NCBI GenBank assembly: GCA_025677825.1
Contig: JAIXMO010000039.1
Location: forward strand, 62,001 to 126,000
DNA: 64,000 nucleotides
Source of the DNA: Helicostylum pulchrum
Lineage: Eukaryota > Mucoromycota > Mucoromycetes > Mucorales > Mucoraceae
Direction: 5' to 3'
How positions within the stretch are numbered: position 1 is the stretch's first letter; each line of letters opens with the position of its first letter. A program made the translations under genes and the position numbers. Shown in pieces: positions 35,538 through 47,258 of the stretch. Under the pieces are notes generated by a model that did no database searches, had not been told where the DNA came from, and was given only the letters and a program-made list of their open reading frames with translations.

Positions 35538-36217
35538 TCGAAATTAAAACTGACGTCATCTTTCGTTTCATCCAATCACCTTACTTTCCCTAACTGTTTG
35601 GTAAATAAGGAGGTTCTTTTTTCCTTTCCATTTTCGATTCTTTTCTTTAAATGACTACCAGTTTTACTTTTCTCCCTTAGGATGAAGATCTGCTTTTATG
35701 AAAATACAAACCTACAGTATGTAGCATTCATTCAGTGGGTATACCACCTCTCATATGCCTAGTGAAAAGGTTGTGTTCCACTTTTTATTCTCGTTGCTAT
35801 TGCGATAAGACAATCAAGAGGGTGACAAAAGTACTATCAGGCTACATATATTACTGATCCTATTTTATTTTAGTATTTGATAGTACGATTTAAACGGAGA
35901 TGGGCATGCAATCGACTGTTCAGGACATGGCGTCCTAGATATGCTTTCAGGCGTATTAAATGAAGGCTGGAAACTGTCTTTCTTGGATGGCTCTAGGAAA
36001 TGATCACTTCATTTTGACAGTGCCTTTTATACAGGGTGAAAAGGTTTAAGATACTTCTCCGATACTACCTGTTTGTATACAAGGCAGATTGTATTCTTAA
36101 TCCCACGTAATAGAGCTCCAGGTACTAGGTAACTAGCACAATGTTTATGGTTGATTCGTATATGTATAGTAATTGATTTTATTCTAGTATTTGATGAGAT
36201 GGGCATGCTGAGCGTAG

Positions 36218-36373
36218 ATAAAATAAAAGCGAACTTTTCAAATGTAAAAACGAACTTTGGGTGATGCCAAAGCGAATTTGGATGATTTACAAAAACGAAC
36301 TTTGACGAACTTTGGGATGCGACAAAAGCGAATTTTTAAAATTGGAAAACGAACTTTGGGGATGGAGCCGCTG
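36218..36373 (-). repeat. Right terminal inverted repeat of the 2.7-kb transposon
   Basis: About 156 bp, slightly longer than the left copy. It has additional internal CAAAGTTCG[CT]TTTT-type subrepeats (at least four in the inward reading), which may be transposase binding sites. Confidence 0.8.
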
Positions 36374-37092
36374 TATACGTAAAAAAGGATATCCTTCTTT
36401 TTTTTTTGTAACTTGATTATCTTGCTACTATTACTGGGTTCGAATTACGATTTAATTCGTCGTCAAATAAAACAAACAAACATTATTTTTTGTCTTTGAC
36501 TTAGAAAAGAGTTCCTGAATAATAGATATGAACTCTTTTGGTTGTCTTTCAGTTAAAAATCTATTTTTTTCATCTGTAAAGGCAATACAGTTTTTCTTTT
36601 TTCTTTTTAAAAAAAAATCGGTGTACCCTCAAAGTTCTCTATTAGACAGGGGGTGTACGTGTTTATTCTGCTTTGACCGTTCAAAGTACACTTTTCTCTT
36701 GCAAATAAAATGATGTTAAAAAAGTCAAAAAGAGGAGTCAATGTTCATATTACAAGATGAACAGTTTCGACAAAAAAATAATAAAAAAAATACACATTGT
36801 GACTGATTTTAGATATGCTTGGAAAATGAAAAAAACCCAGTACATGTGTTTTTTTTTCTCTCTCTCCCTTTTCCCTTCTCACACTACCCCATTACATATA
36901 CACATACACACATATATACATATATCCGTATAAACTTATTTGTATATTACAACTGTTCAAATACTTTTTATTATATACTTTTGAGTTGTAGAAAAAAAAA
37001 AAAAAAAAAAAAAGTAATCTGTACATTGCAACAGATTAAAAACATTAAAAATAAAAACTGTTTAGCTACTTTATCCTTTTTATTTTATCAGT
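36374..37092. other. Promoter/5' flank of the capping-enzyme gene
   Basis: No gene seen. It contains T/C-rich and CA/TA microsatellite stretches (about 36850-36925) and an A run at about 36991-37012. Confidence 0.6.
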
Positions 37093-39262
37093 ATGCCGAA
37101 TACAGATTCACTATTACCAGAGTCTATTGGTAAACGCGTAGATCCAACATACAGCAAAACCTTACAGAATAGACTACAAGAGTTGTTACATTGCCAAGCA
37201 GATTGGTAATAATACACATATACACAAAGAAAAAGAAAAAGAAAAAGATAAAATAAAAATAAAAAAATTACTTACGCACACGCACACACAATTTTTCCTA
37301 GTTTTCCCGGATCACAACCTGTCAGCTTTGAATCAAAACACCTTGAAGATATTCAACGAGAAGATTATTTTGTATGTGAGAAATCGGATGGTGTACGTTA
37401 CCTATTATTCTTTCTTCATTCATCCAAGGGACCTGCTTCATTTTTAGTGAGTGTGTGTAGATTTTAAATTGTTGAATGATCTTTATTTATGATTAATTCT
37501 AGTATGACAGAAACAAATATTGGTATTATGTACCAAACTTACTATTCCCTGTTAGAGGTAGAGAAAATGAATACTTGAAGGATACTTTAATGGACGGTGA
37601 ATTAGTCTTGGATATTGACCAGCATAAAGTAAGTTTTTTTTCTACTACTACTACTACTACTACACTTCGATTATTTACTTTTTTATTGTTCTAGAAAACA
37701 TGGAGGTATCTTATATTCGATTTAATGGTAGTGAATGGTTCTACCATTATACAACGTTCTTTTAGTACCAGACTTGGTGTAAGTTACCTTTTTTTTATTT
37801 CTATTTATTTCATTCAAGAATTTATTTATTTTTGGTATAATAGATGCTGCAGCAAGATGTCATTCAACCTTTCAACACTAGAATGAGAACACAAACAGAT
37901 CCTTCTGTCCTTCCTCCATTTACGTAAGTAAAATAAAATACCATACATATATAATTTGGTTATTGACGCATTATATTTTCCCCCTCTTTTGTAGAATCGA
38001 ACTGAAAAAGATGGAAAGATCATATGGATTACGCCTTGTATTTGATCAAATCCCAAAGTTAAAACACAAGAGTGATGGTATCATTTGGACTCCTGTCAAG
38101 TACCCATATACTTCTGGATCCTGTGAAAAACTGTAGGTATATTTTTTTTTATTCTAGGGGACCACATGATTGATGAATATTATTTAGACTGAAATGGAAA
38201 CCACCAGAATTAAATACTGTCGATTTTAGAATAGCTGCAAGGTGGAGTAAAGAGCATAAACCAATATATTCTATCGAAGTATTATCAAATGGTGTTACAT
38301 ATAAATTCTATGATCATTTTCAACCTGAACCCGCATTAGCAACAAAGTAATGATTTTATACTTGTTTTATCAGCTATTATTAACCTCTTTTTTTTATAGG
38401 TGGAAAAGTCAATTACCTGATGGACGTATAGCTGAATTTAGGTAGGTAAAAATATATACAACATGTATATTTTGGTGGGGGATTATTATTATTTTTAGCT
38501 CACATACAGTCAAACTTAGATATGATGCAGATTGTGAAGTAACAATTATTGAACAAGGATACGCACCCACTGTAAGAAAAGGTGGCTGGAGATTTGTGCG
38601 ATTTAGAGATGATAAAAGTACAGCGAATGATGAAATAGTTGTGAAAAAGATTATGAATAGTATTCAAGATGGCGTTACAAAGGATCAGTTATTATTATAT
38701 ATGGATAGGGTACGTGCAGCTTGGAAAGCAAGGGAAAAGGGGTTACCTATGCCACCATTACATACCGCAAAACCAACCTTATCTCTTTCTACTCAACTAT
38801 CACCTACTTCCTCCGCTTTAAATACACCTACTTCTGCAAATACCATGTTACAATCACCTTCGTCGTCTACTTCCGCCACAGGCTATTTTCGCGAAGACAA
38901 AAGCCGGAATAATTCAATCTCGGAGGATAACTTTATGAAAAGAAAATCTTCCGTTTCTTCTGTTACTCCTGTGAAAGAAGACGAAGCAAAGAGATTAAAA
39001 CCTGTAGAAGAAGAAATAACTGAGCCAGAACCTGTGAAAGAAGAAACAAAGAGGTTAGAACCTGTTAAAGAGGAAAGCACAAAGAGGTTAGGGCCTGTGA
39101 AAGAGGAAAACGCAAAGAGGCTAGAACCTGTGAAAGAGGACAAGACAAATAGTTTAGAATCTCCTGTAAAAGAGGAAATAAAGAGGTTAGAACCTGTAAA
39201 AGAGGACAAAACAAAGAGGTTAGAACCCGTAAAAGAGGAACCTGCACCACCACCACCGACCG

Positions 39263-39302
<40 letters not shown>

Positions 39303-40296
39303 GAATGTTGCAGCAACAAATATAACACCTACGACAATACCTGTGAATAATAACAACACCCAACCCAATACTAGTAGTAACCCAGTTCCCAAAGTAGACA
39401 CACCACCGCCACCGCCACCGCCAATAATCCGCCGTCGAAAGATATCTTCCATCGATATCAATGATACAAAAAAGTACCATCACGACCCAGATTTACCACC
39501 GTTCAATGAAAAGAAACAGAAAAGAGCTGCCCTGCCGCAACCCCCATTAGATAACAACAACAACAACAACAATCGTCGATCAAAATCTATACCACAATTA
39601 CCACCAAAAGACAGTAATTCAAAAAAATTCAAGCATACCGCTGCTAGTAGTATTCATAGTCTGTTAACTACTTCGGTGGAACCGGCTACTGCACGAGCTT
39701 ATAATTTTTCGGCGATTTTACAGAAAGATCCAGTAACACAACTACATCAGCATAGGCAGGTTGCAAAGCAGCAGCAGCAGCAACAGATGGAGTTACAGCA
39801 GCAGGCGATACATCAGCAGCAGGAAGTACAGCAGCATCATGCGCTACAACCTTTACCTCAGCAATCGCTGCCTCAGAAAACGTTACCTCAACAACAGTTA
39901 CCTCAACAACATCCGCTACCCCCGCACCACCAACAACAACCTGTTCAATTTATCAATTTCCATGCGGAGGGGAGACAAAACGCGGCGGCCAACAACAACA
40001 ATCACGTACTGATCATCCGCAGTGAAAGTCAAAGCCAGTCATCACCCCCAGCCGCAACAGCTTGGAAAGCTAACCACGGTCAACCGTTTCCTTATAACAA
40101 TAACGCATACCAATCGCCTTACCAAGAACACTACCAACCGTACCCTCCTCAAACCTATCGTCGTAACGAGCAACAGGTTGCTCAAGATTATACTCCACCC
40201 CCACCACCACAACAACAGCAGCAGCAGCAGCAGCAGCAGCAACAATCTAAGAGAAAGAATAGTCAAAAGGCTAAACTAGATTTTATCTTGAATTAA
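37093..40296 (+). CDS. CEG1: mRNA-capping enzyme alpha subunit (RNA guanylyltransferase) with long low-complexity tail, 894 aa
   Basis: Nine exons: 37093..37205, 37302..37446, 37503..37628, 37695..37778, 37844..37923, 37995..38132, 38188..38346, 38400..38441 and 38499..40296, total 2,685 nt. It transfers GMP from GTP to the 5'-diphosphate end of nascent pol II transcripts in the nucleus. The nucleotidyltransferase motif KxDG is present as EKSDGVRYL (Lys65 is the expected GMP-accepting residue). [19 protein letters not shown] and LLKWKPP are motifs III-V, and [16 protein letters not shown] is the OB-fold motif VI. Catalytic sequence ends near residue 380. The rest, about 500 residues, is disordered: tandem [13 protein letters not shown] repeats, a poly-Thr run, proline runs, and Gln/His/Asn-rich segments. 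Yeast Ceg1 has about 460 residues, so the tail is the odd feature. Confidence 0.93.
38968..39243 (+). repeat. In-frame tandem repeat coding KRLEPVKEE units in the capping enzyme
   Basis: Seven to eight imperfect units of about 27-39 bp encode variants of KRLEPVKEE[STND]. A (CTA)n microsatellite coding poly-Thr follows at about 39263-39303. Confidence 0.8.
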
Positions 40297-40426
40297 AATA
40301 AAATAAAATAAAATAGGTGACTGTTTTCTTTCTTCCCTCCCTAAACGGAATAAGCGCGTCCTTTTTTTTTTTTTTTATGTGTTTTTAAACAACAACAAAA
40401 AAAATTATATATACATTGCGCGAAAT

Positions 40427-42060
40427 ATGAGTATAGAAAATGAATCAAAAGACTTGGCTGAAGATGAATATATCGTAAAGAATATTTTTTTTTTTTTACA
40501 TGGACTTTTTAATAGTTTTTCCTAATTCCTTTTTTTTTACTTTTAAAGGTTTCTCGTGTTGCAGGTAGAAAAAACGACCCAGAGGTAACAAAAAAAAAAT
40601 ACTCGTTGTTGTTGTTGCTTAAAAGAAATAACTCTTTTTTTTATATAGACAGGTCGCCGATACTACTTAATTGAATGGGAAGGATATGAATTAAAAGACA
40701 ATACATGGGAAGAAGAATCTAATGTGTATTCAGACAGTGCAATTGGTAATTTCTTGACGGCCATGAAAAGACAAACTAGGGGAAAAACAGCTTCACTTGC
40801 AACCACAAAAAAAAAACTCTTACTACGAAACACATTTGATCCGGATACAGGAAATTATTATCCCGCTACTGCTGCACCAAAATCAAGCAGTAGTAGGACT
40901 GAAATCAAAAAAAGAACAAGAGAAGTGACTGAAACTGAAACTGAATCCGTCACTGTCTCCAAACCTATTAAAGAAGTATGTTTATCGCTTTTTTTTTATA
41001 GATATAAAAAATGTTATGTTAACGATTATTTTTTAGGCTCGTGTTGGTATAGAAAGATTGTCAATAAACTCAATTACTGATTTTGAAGCAAAAGTAGACC
41101 ACGTTAAAAAATCTATAAAAGTAAGCAGACAAAAAAAAAAAAAAAACGCGTCAAAAAAGTTCTTTTATTTTTTGGTAGGAGCGCGCGTTTTTGCTAACGC
41201 ATTATGTAAAATAGATCAAGCATCCATTGGTTCGAGTATCAAATAACGCCATGTACAATAAACAACACCCTGTATACGAATTCAAAAACCTAAAATCCAA
41301 AGTGCAAGTAGTAAACGAAGTGGATAACGAGCTACCCAGCAACTTTATTTACGTCGATGAACTGGTATACACGGACCCAGTTCAACCACCCGACTCCAAC
41401 TTTCTCTTCAGCTGCAACTGCTCACCCTCGGCCGATTGCAGTCACGCGTGCCACGACTTCCACACATACGACAAGTCTGGCCGATTACTTCTCAGCCAAG
41501 GCACGGCTATTTACGAATGCAACCAAACCTGTGAATGCTCCACCAAATGTAAAAATAGAGTTGTTCAAAAGGGCCGAAGTATTCCGTTACAGGTCTACAA
41601 GACGGTAGCGAAAGGATGGGGTGTACGTAGCAACCAATCGATACCCAGGGGCACCTTTGTTGAAGAGTACATTGGCGAAGTCATCCAGGTAAAAGAGGGT
41701 GATCAACGCGGTCATTTCTACGATAAAATCGGGTGCAGTTACTTGTTTGACATGGATTTTGCGCAATCCGAATTCGCCACCAAATATGTCATTGACTCCT
41801 TTATATTGGGTAACGTCAGTCGATTCTTTAATCATTCGTGTACGCCCAATTTGGCCGTCTTTGCTGTCTTTCATGATAGTGCTGATAATCAAATGCATCG
41901 ATTGGCCTTCTTTGCTAGTTGCGATATTGCTAAAGGCGAGGAGCTTTGCTTTGACTATAATGGAAGGGGGGATGGGTCCTTGGTTGAACCCGCGGATGGA
42001 GCAGCTCGGTATGAGTGTCATTGCGATTCTGCAGAGTGTCGTAAATGGATTTACCACTAG
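40427..42060 (+). CDS. Histone H3K9 methyltransferase, SUV39/Clr4 type (chromodomain + SET), 446 aa
   Basis: Five exons: 40427..40474, 40549..40584, 40649..40975, 41037..41120 and 41215..42060, total 1,341 nt. An N-terminal chromodomain at about residues 13-65 has the aromatic-cage pattern (DEYIV... YYLIEWEGYELKDNTWEEES). It is followed by a basic linker, a pre-SET domain rich in Cys (CNCSPSADCSHAC, CECSTKC), a SET domain with GWGVRSNQSIPRGTFVEEYI, RFFNHSCTPN (cofactor and active site) and ELCFDYNGR, and a post-SET CHCDSAECRKWIY. This is the domain order of Clr4/SUV39H1, which writes H3K9 methylation and builds heterochromatin. Intron 4 is 94 nt: the first AG (41178) would lead to an in-frame stop, and the AG at 41213-41214, just after CTAAC, restores the frame. 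It lies 130 bp downstream of the capping-enzyme gene. Confidence 0.93.
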
Positions 42061-42553
42061 TGTTTTTTTTTAAAAAAAAAAACCTAGGAAAAAAAAAATA
42101 TAATAAATAAATAAAAAACCAGAAAAAAAAATTGTATGTCGTATTTCACTATTGTATATACGCTCTCTCCCTCTCTGCCAATTTTTATAAGGAGCATTAC
42201 TTTTTTGTATGATATATTTACCCTAAAAATGTCAAAAAGTTTATTTTTCCGCATGACACAAGCAGACCTACGCGCACTACGGATGCTATTTTCTTTACGA
42301 TGATAAGTGTTATTGTTTATTAAGATAAAAAAAAAGGGGGAGGGAGAGAGATATGTTGTTAAATATGTCAATCTTGTAAATTAAGGCATACAAGGAGTTT
42401 TCCAAGTGGGGTATTTACGCGCAGTAGTGACCACTTCTCACTTCAAAAAAGGAAAAGGAGGGGGCGCGCGCGTGATTACTATCTCAGTGTGTGCCGCGTT
42501 TTTAATTTTTTTTTTTTTCCTTTTTTTTTTTTTGGAAAGAGATTCAATGTAAA
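42061..42553. other. Intergenic between the SET-domain and UIM genes
   Basis: A and T runs and a GCGCGCGCG patch at about 42464-42471. No gene is seen. The minus-strand ORF at 42084-42371 is low complexity. Confidence 0.6.
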
Positions 42554-43355
42554 ATGACTTCGATCAAAGACTTGTTAAAAAATGGTAAACCAAGATCGAG
42601 TGAAGACACACAACTTAAACTAGCGCTCGAACTAAGTAAAGAAGAACATATTAAAGAACAAAAAAGATTACTACAACAGTTTTCGAAACCAATACAAAGA
42701 AAACGGAGGATAATTCAAAAAGAGGAAGAAGAGGATGATGATGATTGGTTTCAGACGATATCAAGTAGACCGCAGCATAAGAATCAAGCTAAAATAGAAG
42801 CTAAAAAGGAGGAAGCAAAAGTAGTAGTGAATGAAGACAAGGAAGAAACAGTGAAGCACGAAGAACCATTTGAATTTGATTTAAGTTCAATATTTGATAA
42901 TGATGAAGAACAACAAGAAGAAGAAAATATTGAATTCCTTCAAGATAATGCAAACAATGTAATCAAATATCTCTTTTTCCTCTTGCATAAATTAATGTTT
43001 TTTTTTTCTTTTTTTCCCGTAGACTCTACCAATGGTATCAGATGCCGAATCCGATTGCAGTGTGATTGACCTATGTAACGAAGATGCTAATCAAACTAAT
43101 ACAACAAAAAGTGTGGAACATAATGTGGAACAAAGCATGCAACAAAGTGTGGAAAACAGCGTGCAAGGTACACGCGATAATGATGATGGCTACTTGTCTC
43201 CGTTGGAAGGGTTTGTAAGCCTAAACGATAGTGAAAGAAGTCAACAGTACTTGGCACAATTTACACCCAAGCCAACACGAAAGAGAAAGGCTACAACCAC
43301 TACTACTAAAAGAAAGAAAAATAAACGATGGTACAAAAGAAAGACAAATAAATAA
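42554..43355 (+). CDS. Uncharacterised acidic/basic protein with a ubiquitin-interacting motif, 245 aa
   Basis: Two exons, 42554..42958 and 43023..43355 (738 nt), joined at NN|TLPMVSD. Residues about 17-36 (EDTQLKLALELSKEEH) fit the UIM consensus (acidic patch, Leu..Ala..Ser, acidic), so ubiquitin binding is likely. A basic patch (PIQRKRRIIQK), DDDDWFQ, a very acidic middle, VSDAESDCSVIDL, and a conserved-looking DGYLSPLEGFVSLNDSERSQ stretch follow. The C-terminus is strongly basic (RKRKATTTTTKRKKNKRWYK), fitting a nuclear protein. I cannot name the family; DNA-repair scaffolds sometimes have this layout. Confidence 0.75.
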
Positions 43356-43848
43356 AAAAAGGATATATTGTTTTTTTTCGTCTTTTTTTTCGGCGTGACC
43401 CTTTTTAATTTTACCATAAACAGGGTTTTGATCCAAGTTACTTTGTGTGCGTAAAAAGTTCAATCGAGTCATCTTTTTTAAGTATTTGAGGCATTCAAAT
43501 CCATCAAATAGTCTATTCCCCAATCATAATACGCCATATATTGTTATCCGTAGTTAAATTAAAAAAAGTGTCAAGAAAACAACAAAAAGTACAGCTCCCT
43601 AAAAAGCATATATTAAGTTACTATCCTATTTAACCCCTATTTTTCTTACCCCCCCCCCCCCCCCCATTTTCCCTCTTTCTATTATTTCCCCCCCTTATTT
43701 TTATAACCAGCGTGTGTGTTTGTGTGTGTGTGTGTGTATAAACAACAACAAAAATAACAACAAAAAAAACACCTAATAACACATCATTTTTTTACTTTTT
43801 TTTATTTATTTACTTTTTTTTCATCTCTTTTTCACTTTTTTTTTTTCG

Positions 43849-43888
<40 letters not shown>
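43356..43888. promoter_or_regulatory. Promoter region with stacked simple repeats upstream of the APSES gene
   Basis: It contains a C17 run (43649-43665), a GT tract (about 43711-43738), several T runs, and a CA tract of about 30 nt (43857-43886) that ends 2 nt before the start codon. No gene was found. Regulatory use is inference. Confidence 0.5.
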
Positions 43889-43889
<1 letters not shown>

Positions 43890-44855
43890 TGAATTCAACT
43901 ACAAATAGCCATAATAAAAAGAATATGGATGATAATGATTGTTTAATGTATCGTCCCTTTCAATCCGATAATATTCAAATAAAGAAGGATCATTATTCTA
44001 CTTCATTGGACCCACGAGGATACATTCCAGGTAAAAAAGAGAAAAACTCTCGGGACCACACACACAAAAAAACTGACAACCTTTTTTGTTGTTGTTGTAG
44101 TTTATGAATACATGATCAATAATACACCTATTATGTGGGATAGAGAAACGGGTTATGTTCATTTTACTGGTATATGGAAAGCACTTGGAAATTCAAAATC
44201 GGATATCGTTAAAATGGTGGATTCAAATCCTGAACTAGGAACAAAGAAAATTCGAGGTGGTTTTTTACGAATCCAAGGTACTTGGATTCCATATGATTAC
44301 GCGCACTTACTCTGTAAAAGAACAGCATGGCATATAAGAAAGGAACTTATTCCAATCTTTGGTCAAAAGTTCCCGTTTGAAGCACTTCACCCTGATCATC
44401 AAGACTATGGCTGTTTATTATTAGATCCAATCAAGAAATTGTCTCATCTTAAACGTAACACAATGCGTCAATCAAAACCATATACAAGACCAATGAAAAG
44501 AAAGCCAAGAACAGAAAATAATAAAATGTCCGTTACTCGTTTATTAAATATGGATATAGACGATATATTATCCTCTGAAGAAGAACTAGAAGATGATGAC
44601 CAACAAAGTAACACTTCAAGTCCTTCTTTTCGTGTTATTCAAACTTACCCTTCAGATAATTGGTTAAATCATGTTCCTCTTTATGACGCAAATCGTATTG
44701 ATCAAGATATAATCGACACCATCAGTGCTACCATCTTATTACAAAGGTTATCTCAGGATGATGGCCTTAGACCTTTTAAACCACTTGAATCTTCTGTTAT
44801 ACCTAGTAAAGTCATTGTAGGTCATCAAGAGTTTACAATTTGCTGGGATAACTAA
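43889..44855 (+). CDS. APSES/KilA-N domain transcription factor, 298 aa
   Basis: Two exons, 43889..44030 and 44101..44855 (897 nt). After a polar N-terminus of about 40 residues comes an APSES-type DNA-binding domain (about residues 45-150): LDPRGYIPVYEYMINNTPIM, WDRETGYVHFTGIWKALGNS, IRGGFLRIQGTWIPYDYAHL, KRTAWHIRKELIPIFG. The layout is nearest to Xbp1/Bqt4-like fungal APSES proteins; there are no ankyrin repeats, unlike Swi4/Mbp1. The C-terminal half is acidic and Ser-rich (DDILSSEEELEDDDQQ), possibly an activation or interaction region. APSES factors control cell cycle, morphogenesis or stress genes in fungi; the specific target is unknown. Confidence 0.88.
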
Positions 44856-44985
44856 AAAAAAATATATTTATAAATAAAAATACACATTTGTACACACTTC
44901 TTTGTGACGTAGATTTCTCAGTTCTCTCTTTTTTCACCTTTTAAAAACTTTTTTTATTTTATTTTATTTTTTTTACATTTTTGAA

Positions 44986-47258
44986 ATGTCTGAAGAAAAT
45001 AATGACCAACAACAACAACAACAAAAGTCTCAAGAACAACAATTACAAGACTTGAACTTTTCTATAAACGATATTCTGAGTCATAACCATGATGTTAACG
45101 ATTCTTCTTTTCAATCCATTGTGCAAACTTTAAGCAACAATAGCAACGAACAACATACTCCTTCTTATGCTCATTTACCTGCTGAATTACAAGACTTGTT
45201 ATCAAACGAAACGGACGATCTGTTATCTCCTCAAGGTGGTAGTAACTCTGACGCGTCCATATTGACAAACGACATGCATTTATGGAACCAACAAGCATTT
45301 ATTTCTTCTCCGGTTATAAATCCTTCTCCATCCTCTGCTCTTTCCACTCCTCCTCCTCCTATTCAACCGCAACAACAACCACAGACGCCACCTATTCCTA
45401 TAGTTTCAACACCTACTTCTACCACCACTACCACCACCACTACTACTCCTGTCAGTACTCCTGTAGGTACTCCTACTAGTACTTCAGCGCCAGGTAAAAA
45501 ATATATATATATTATATATACCCTCCCCCTCCTCTCGTAAAACTAATATATATATGTAGCTTCTTCTACTACGCTTTTGGATAATATCACTGCTCAACTT
45601 CCTGCAGAAAAAAAAGATCGATTTATTCAACTCTTTCGTAGATTACAAAGTAGTTCAGTTACAGCCGAAGACTTTTTATTACAAGCAAAATCATTGTTAG
45701 GTCAACAACAGTATCAACAATTAGAAGATTTAAAGAATAAACCTTCTCGATTCCCCCAACAACAACAACCACAACCACAACCACAACAGCAGCAGCAACA
45801 GCAGCAAAAGTCTTTACCTATTCGACCTGCTGATGATGGCCGTAAAAGAATGTTGACTAGTTCCCAAATCAGGGCTGAGGATGCACAAAGATCCATGCCA
45901 GGTATCATGTAAGTTTTACTAACCAAATTTAAAAAATTCCACACGCGCGGTTTTATTCAATGCTGTTAAATATATAGTACACCTCAATTAAAGAAATCAA
46001 AGACTGAACATATACCTCAACAATTGTTACAACAATTTCATCAACCTCCTCAAAATATGCAGCAGCAACAACAGTTACATCAATTACAAATGCAATTACA
46101 TCAACAGCATATGCAAATGTTACAACAACAACAACAGCAACAGCAGTTACAGCAGCAGCAAGTACAACAACCACAAATACAGCAACAGCAGCAACAACAA
46201 GTGCAACAACCACAGATACAACAACCGCAACAGTTACAGCAAATGCCTCAAGTATCTGCTCAATCTATTAGTATTGCACAACCTGTATTTAAAACACCCG
46301 CTGTACCTACCGCACCTGGGTTACAAGTACCTACTAGAAACCCTGCTACTCCTACAACAACAAGGTAAAATATATATATATATATATACACTGGTAAAAA
46401 AAAAAAGAGTGTGAAAAAAAAACTTATATATTTCTGGTAGTAAACCAATAGCATCTGCACCAGCTACAACTAGTAGTGGCGGTGGCGGTGGTAGTGGAGG
46501 AGGAGGTAGTGGTGGTGGTGGTGGTGGAGGTGGAGATAGTAGAATTGATTATGAGGCATTAACTGATGTTATGGGATACGCTGGTGTGGATTTAAAAGAA
46601 GAGGCAGAACATTTTATGAAGGATCAAGATGTACCGAGTGGTGTGTTACCTGACGGTATTGATCGTTCTAAAATGCAAGATTTCATGAATACAGAAATGT
46701 TGACACATCGAATCTTAATGCACGGTAAAAAAAAGGGAGAAAAAAGTATACTTTAGAGAAAAAAATTTTCTTACGCATTTTTTTTAAAAAATAGCTAAAC
46801 GTGTAGATATTAAAGAAATTGAAGATGATTTTGTCTCGTATGTTGCACTCGCAGCACAAGACCGAATTCGTACAGTGATGGAAGCTATGATAGCCGCATC
46901 TAAACATCGTACGTTCGATGCGTTTGAAAAACCCCCTTGCGACGGAGACGGCCACCCCTTGTTTAAATTACAAGTGAAACAAAACGTGCAAGTGCAAATA
47001 GACGCCATTAACCATGTAGCAAGGCAGACTGAATTAGATCTGGATCCAGTGGACGACGATGCCGAGCAAACGTCTCAACTCGAAATAGGCTGGTACTCTG
47101 ATAAATCAAGTAGACCTTTGCATGTTAAAAAGAGAGGAGGAGGGGATAGAAGTGTTACGGTACAAGACGCAATATTTGTTATGGAACGGGATGTACAAGG
47201 TGGAAGAGGTACAAATCAAAAGACACTTTTAAGAGCTTATAATGAATGGTTATCATAA
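44986..47258 (+). CDS. TAF4: TFIID subunit TAF4, 663 aa
   Basis: Five exons: 44986..45493, 45560..45908, 45978..46364, 46441..46724 and 46795..47258, total 1,992 nt. It is a pol II general transcription factor subunit that pairs with TAF12 in TFIID. The N-terminal half is Gln/Ser/Pro/Thr-rich with a helical segment KKDRFIQLFRRLQSSSVTAE. The middle is poly-Gln and then a Gly run. The conserved C-terminal domain (about 440-663) starts DSRIDYEALTDVMGYAGVDL and includes SKMQDFMNTEMLTHRI, VSYVALAAQDRIRTVMEAMI and FVMERDVQGGRGTNQKTLLR. This C-terminal domain is the TAF4 signature and holds the TAF12-binding histone-fold part. Confidence 0.9.

Larger units (their letters stand above)
33647..36373. 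mobile_element. DNA transposon, 2,727 bp, with long terminal inverted repeats
   Basis: Both ends read inward from CAGCGGCT (33647-33654 and, reversed, 36366-36373). They are flanked by TATA on both sides (33643-33646 and 36374-36377), a probable 4-bp target duplication; shorter TA or ATA is also possible. Inside are the decayed minus-strand gene at 33916-35537 and AT-rich filler. The termini do not match a superfamily I can name from sequence alone. The element stands directly upstream of the kinase gene. Confidence 0.75.

Noticed and set aside
38883..39483. 192-residue and shorter minus-strand ORFs opposite the capping-enzyme tail
   Set aside because: They are antisense translations of the KRLEPVKEE and poly-Thr coding repeats (poly-Val, poly-Ser).
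41179..41214. Extra coding sequence between the two acceptors in the SET-domain gene
   Set aside because: It runs into an in-frame TAG, and a CTAAC branch site sits within it, so it was treated as intron.
45953..46213. Val/Ala-rich minus-strand ORF opposite TAF4
   Set aside because: Antisense of the poly-Gln coding repeat.
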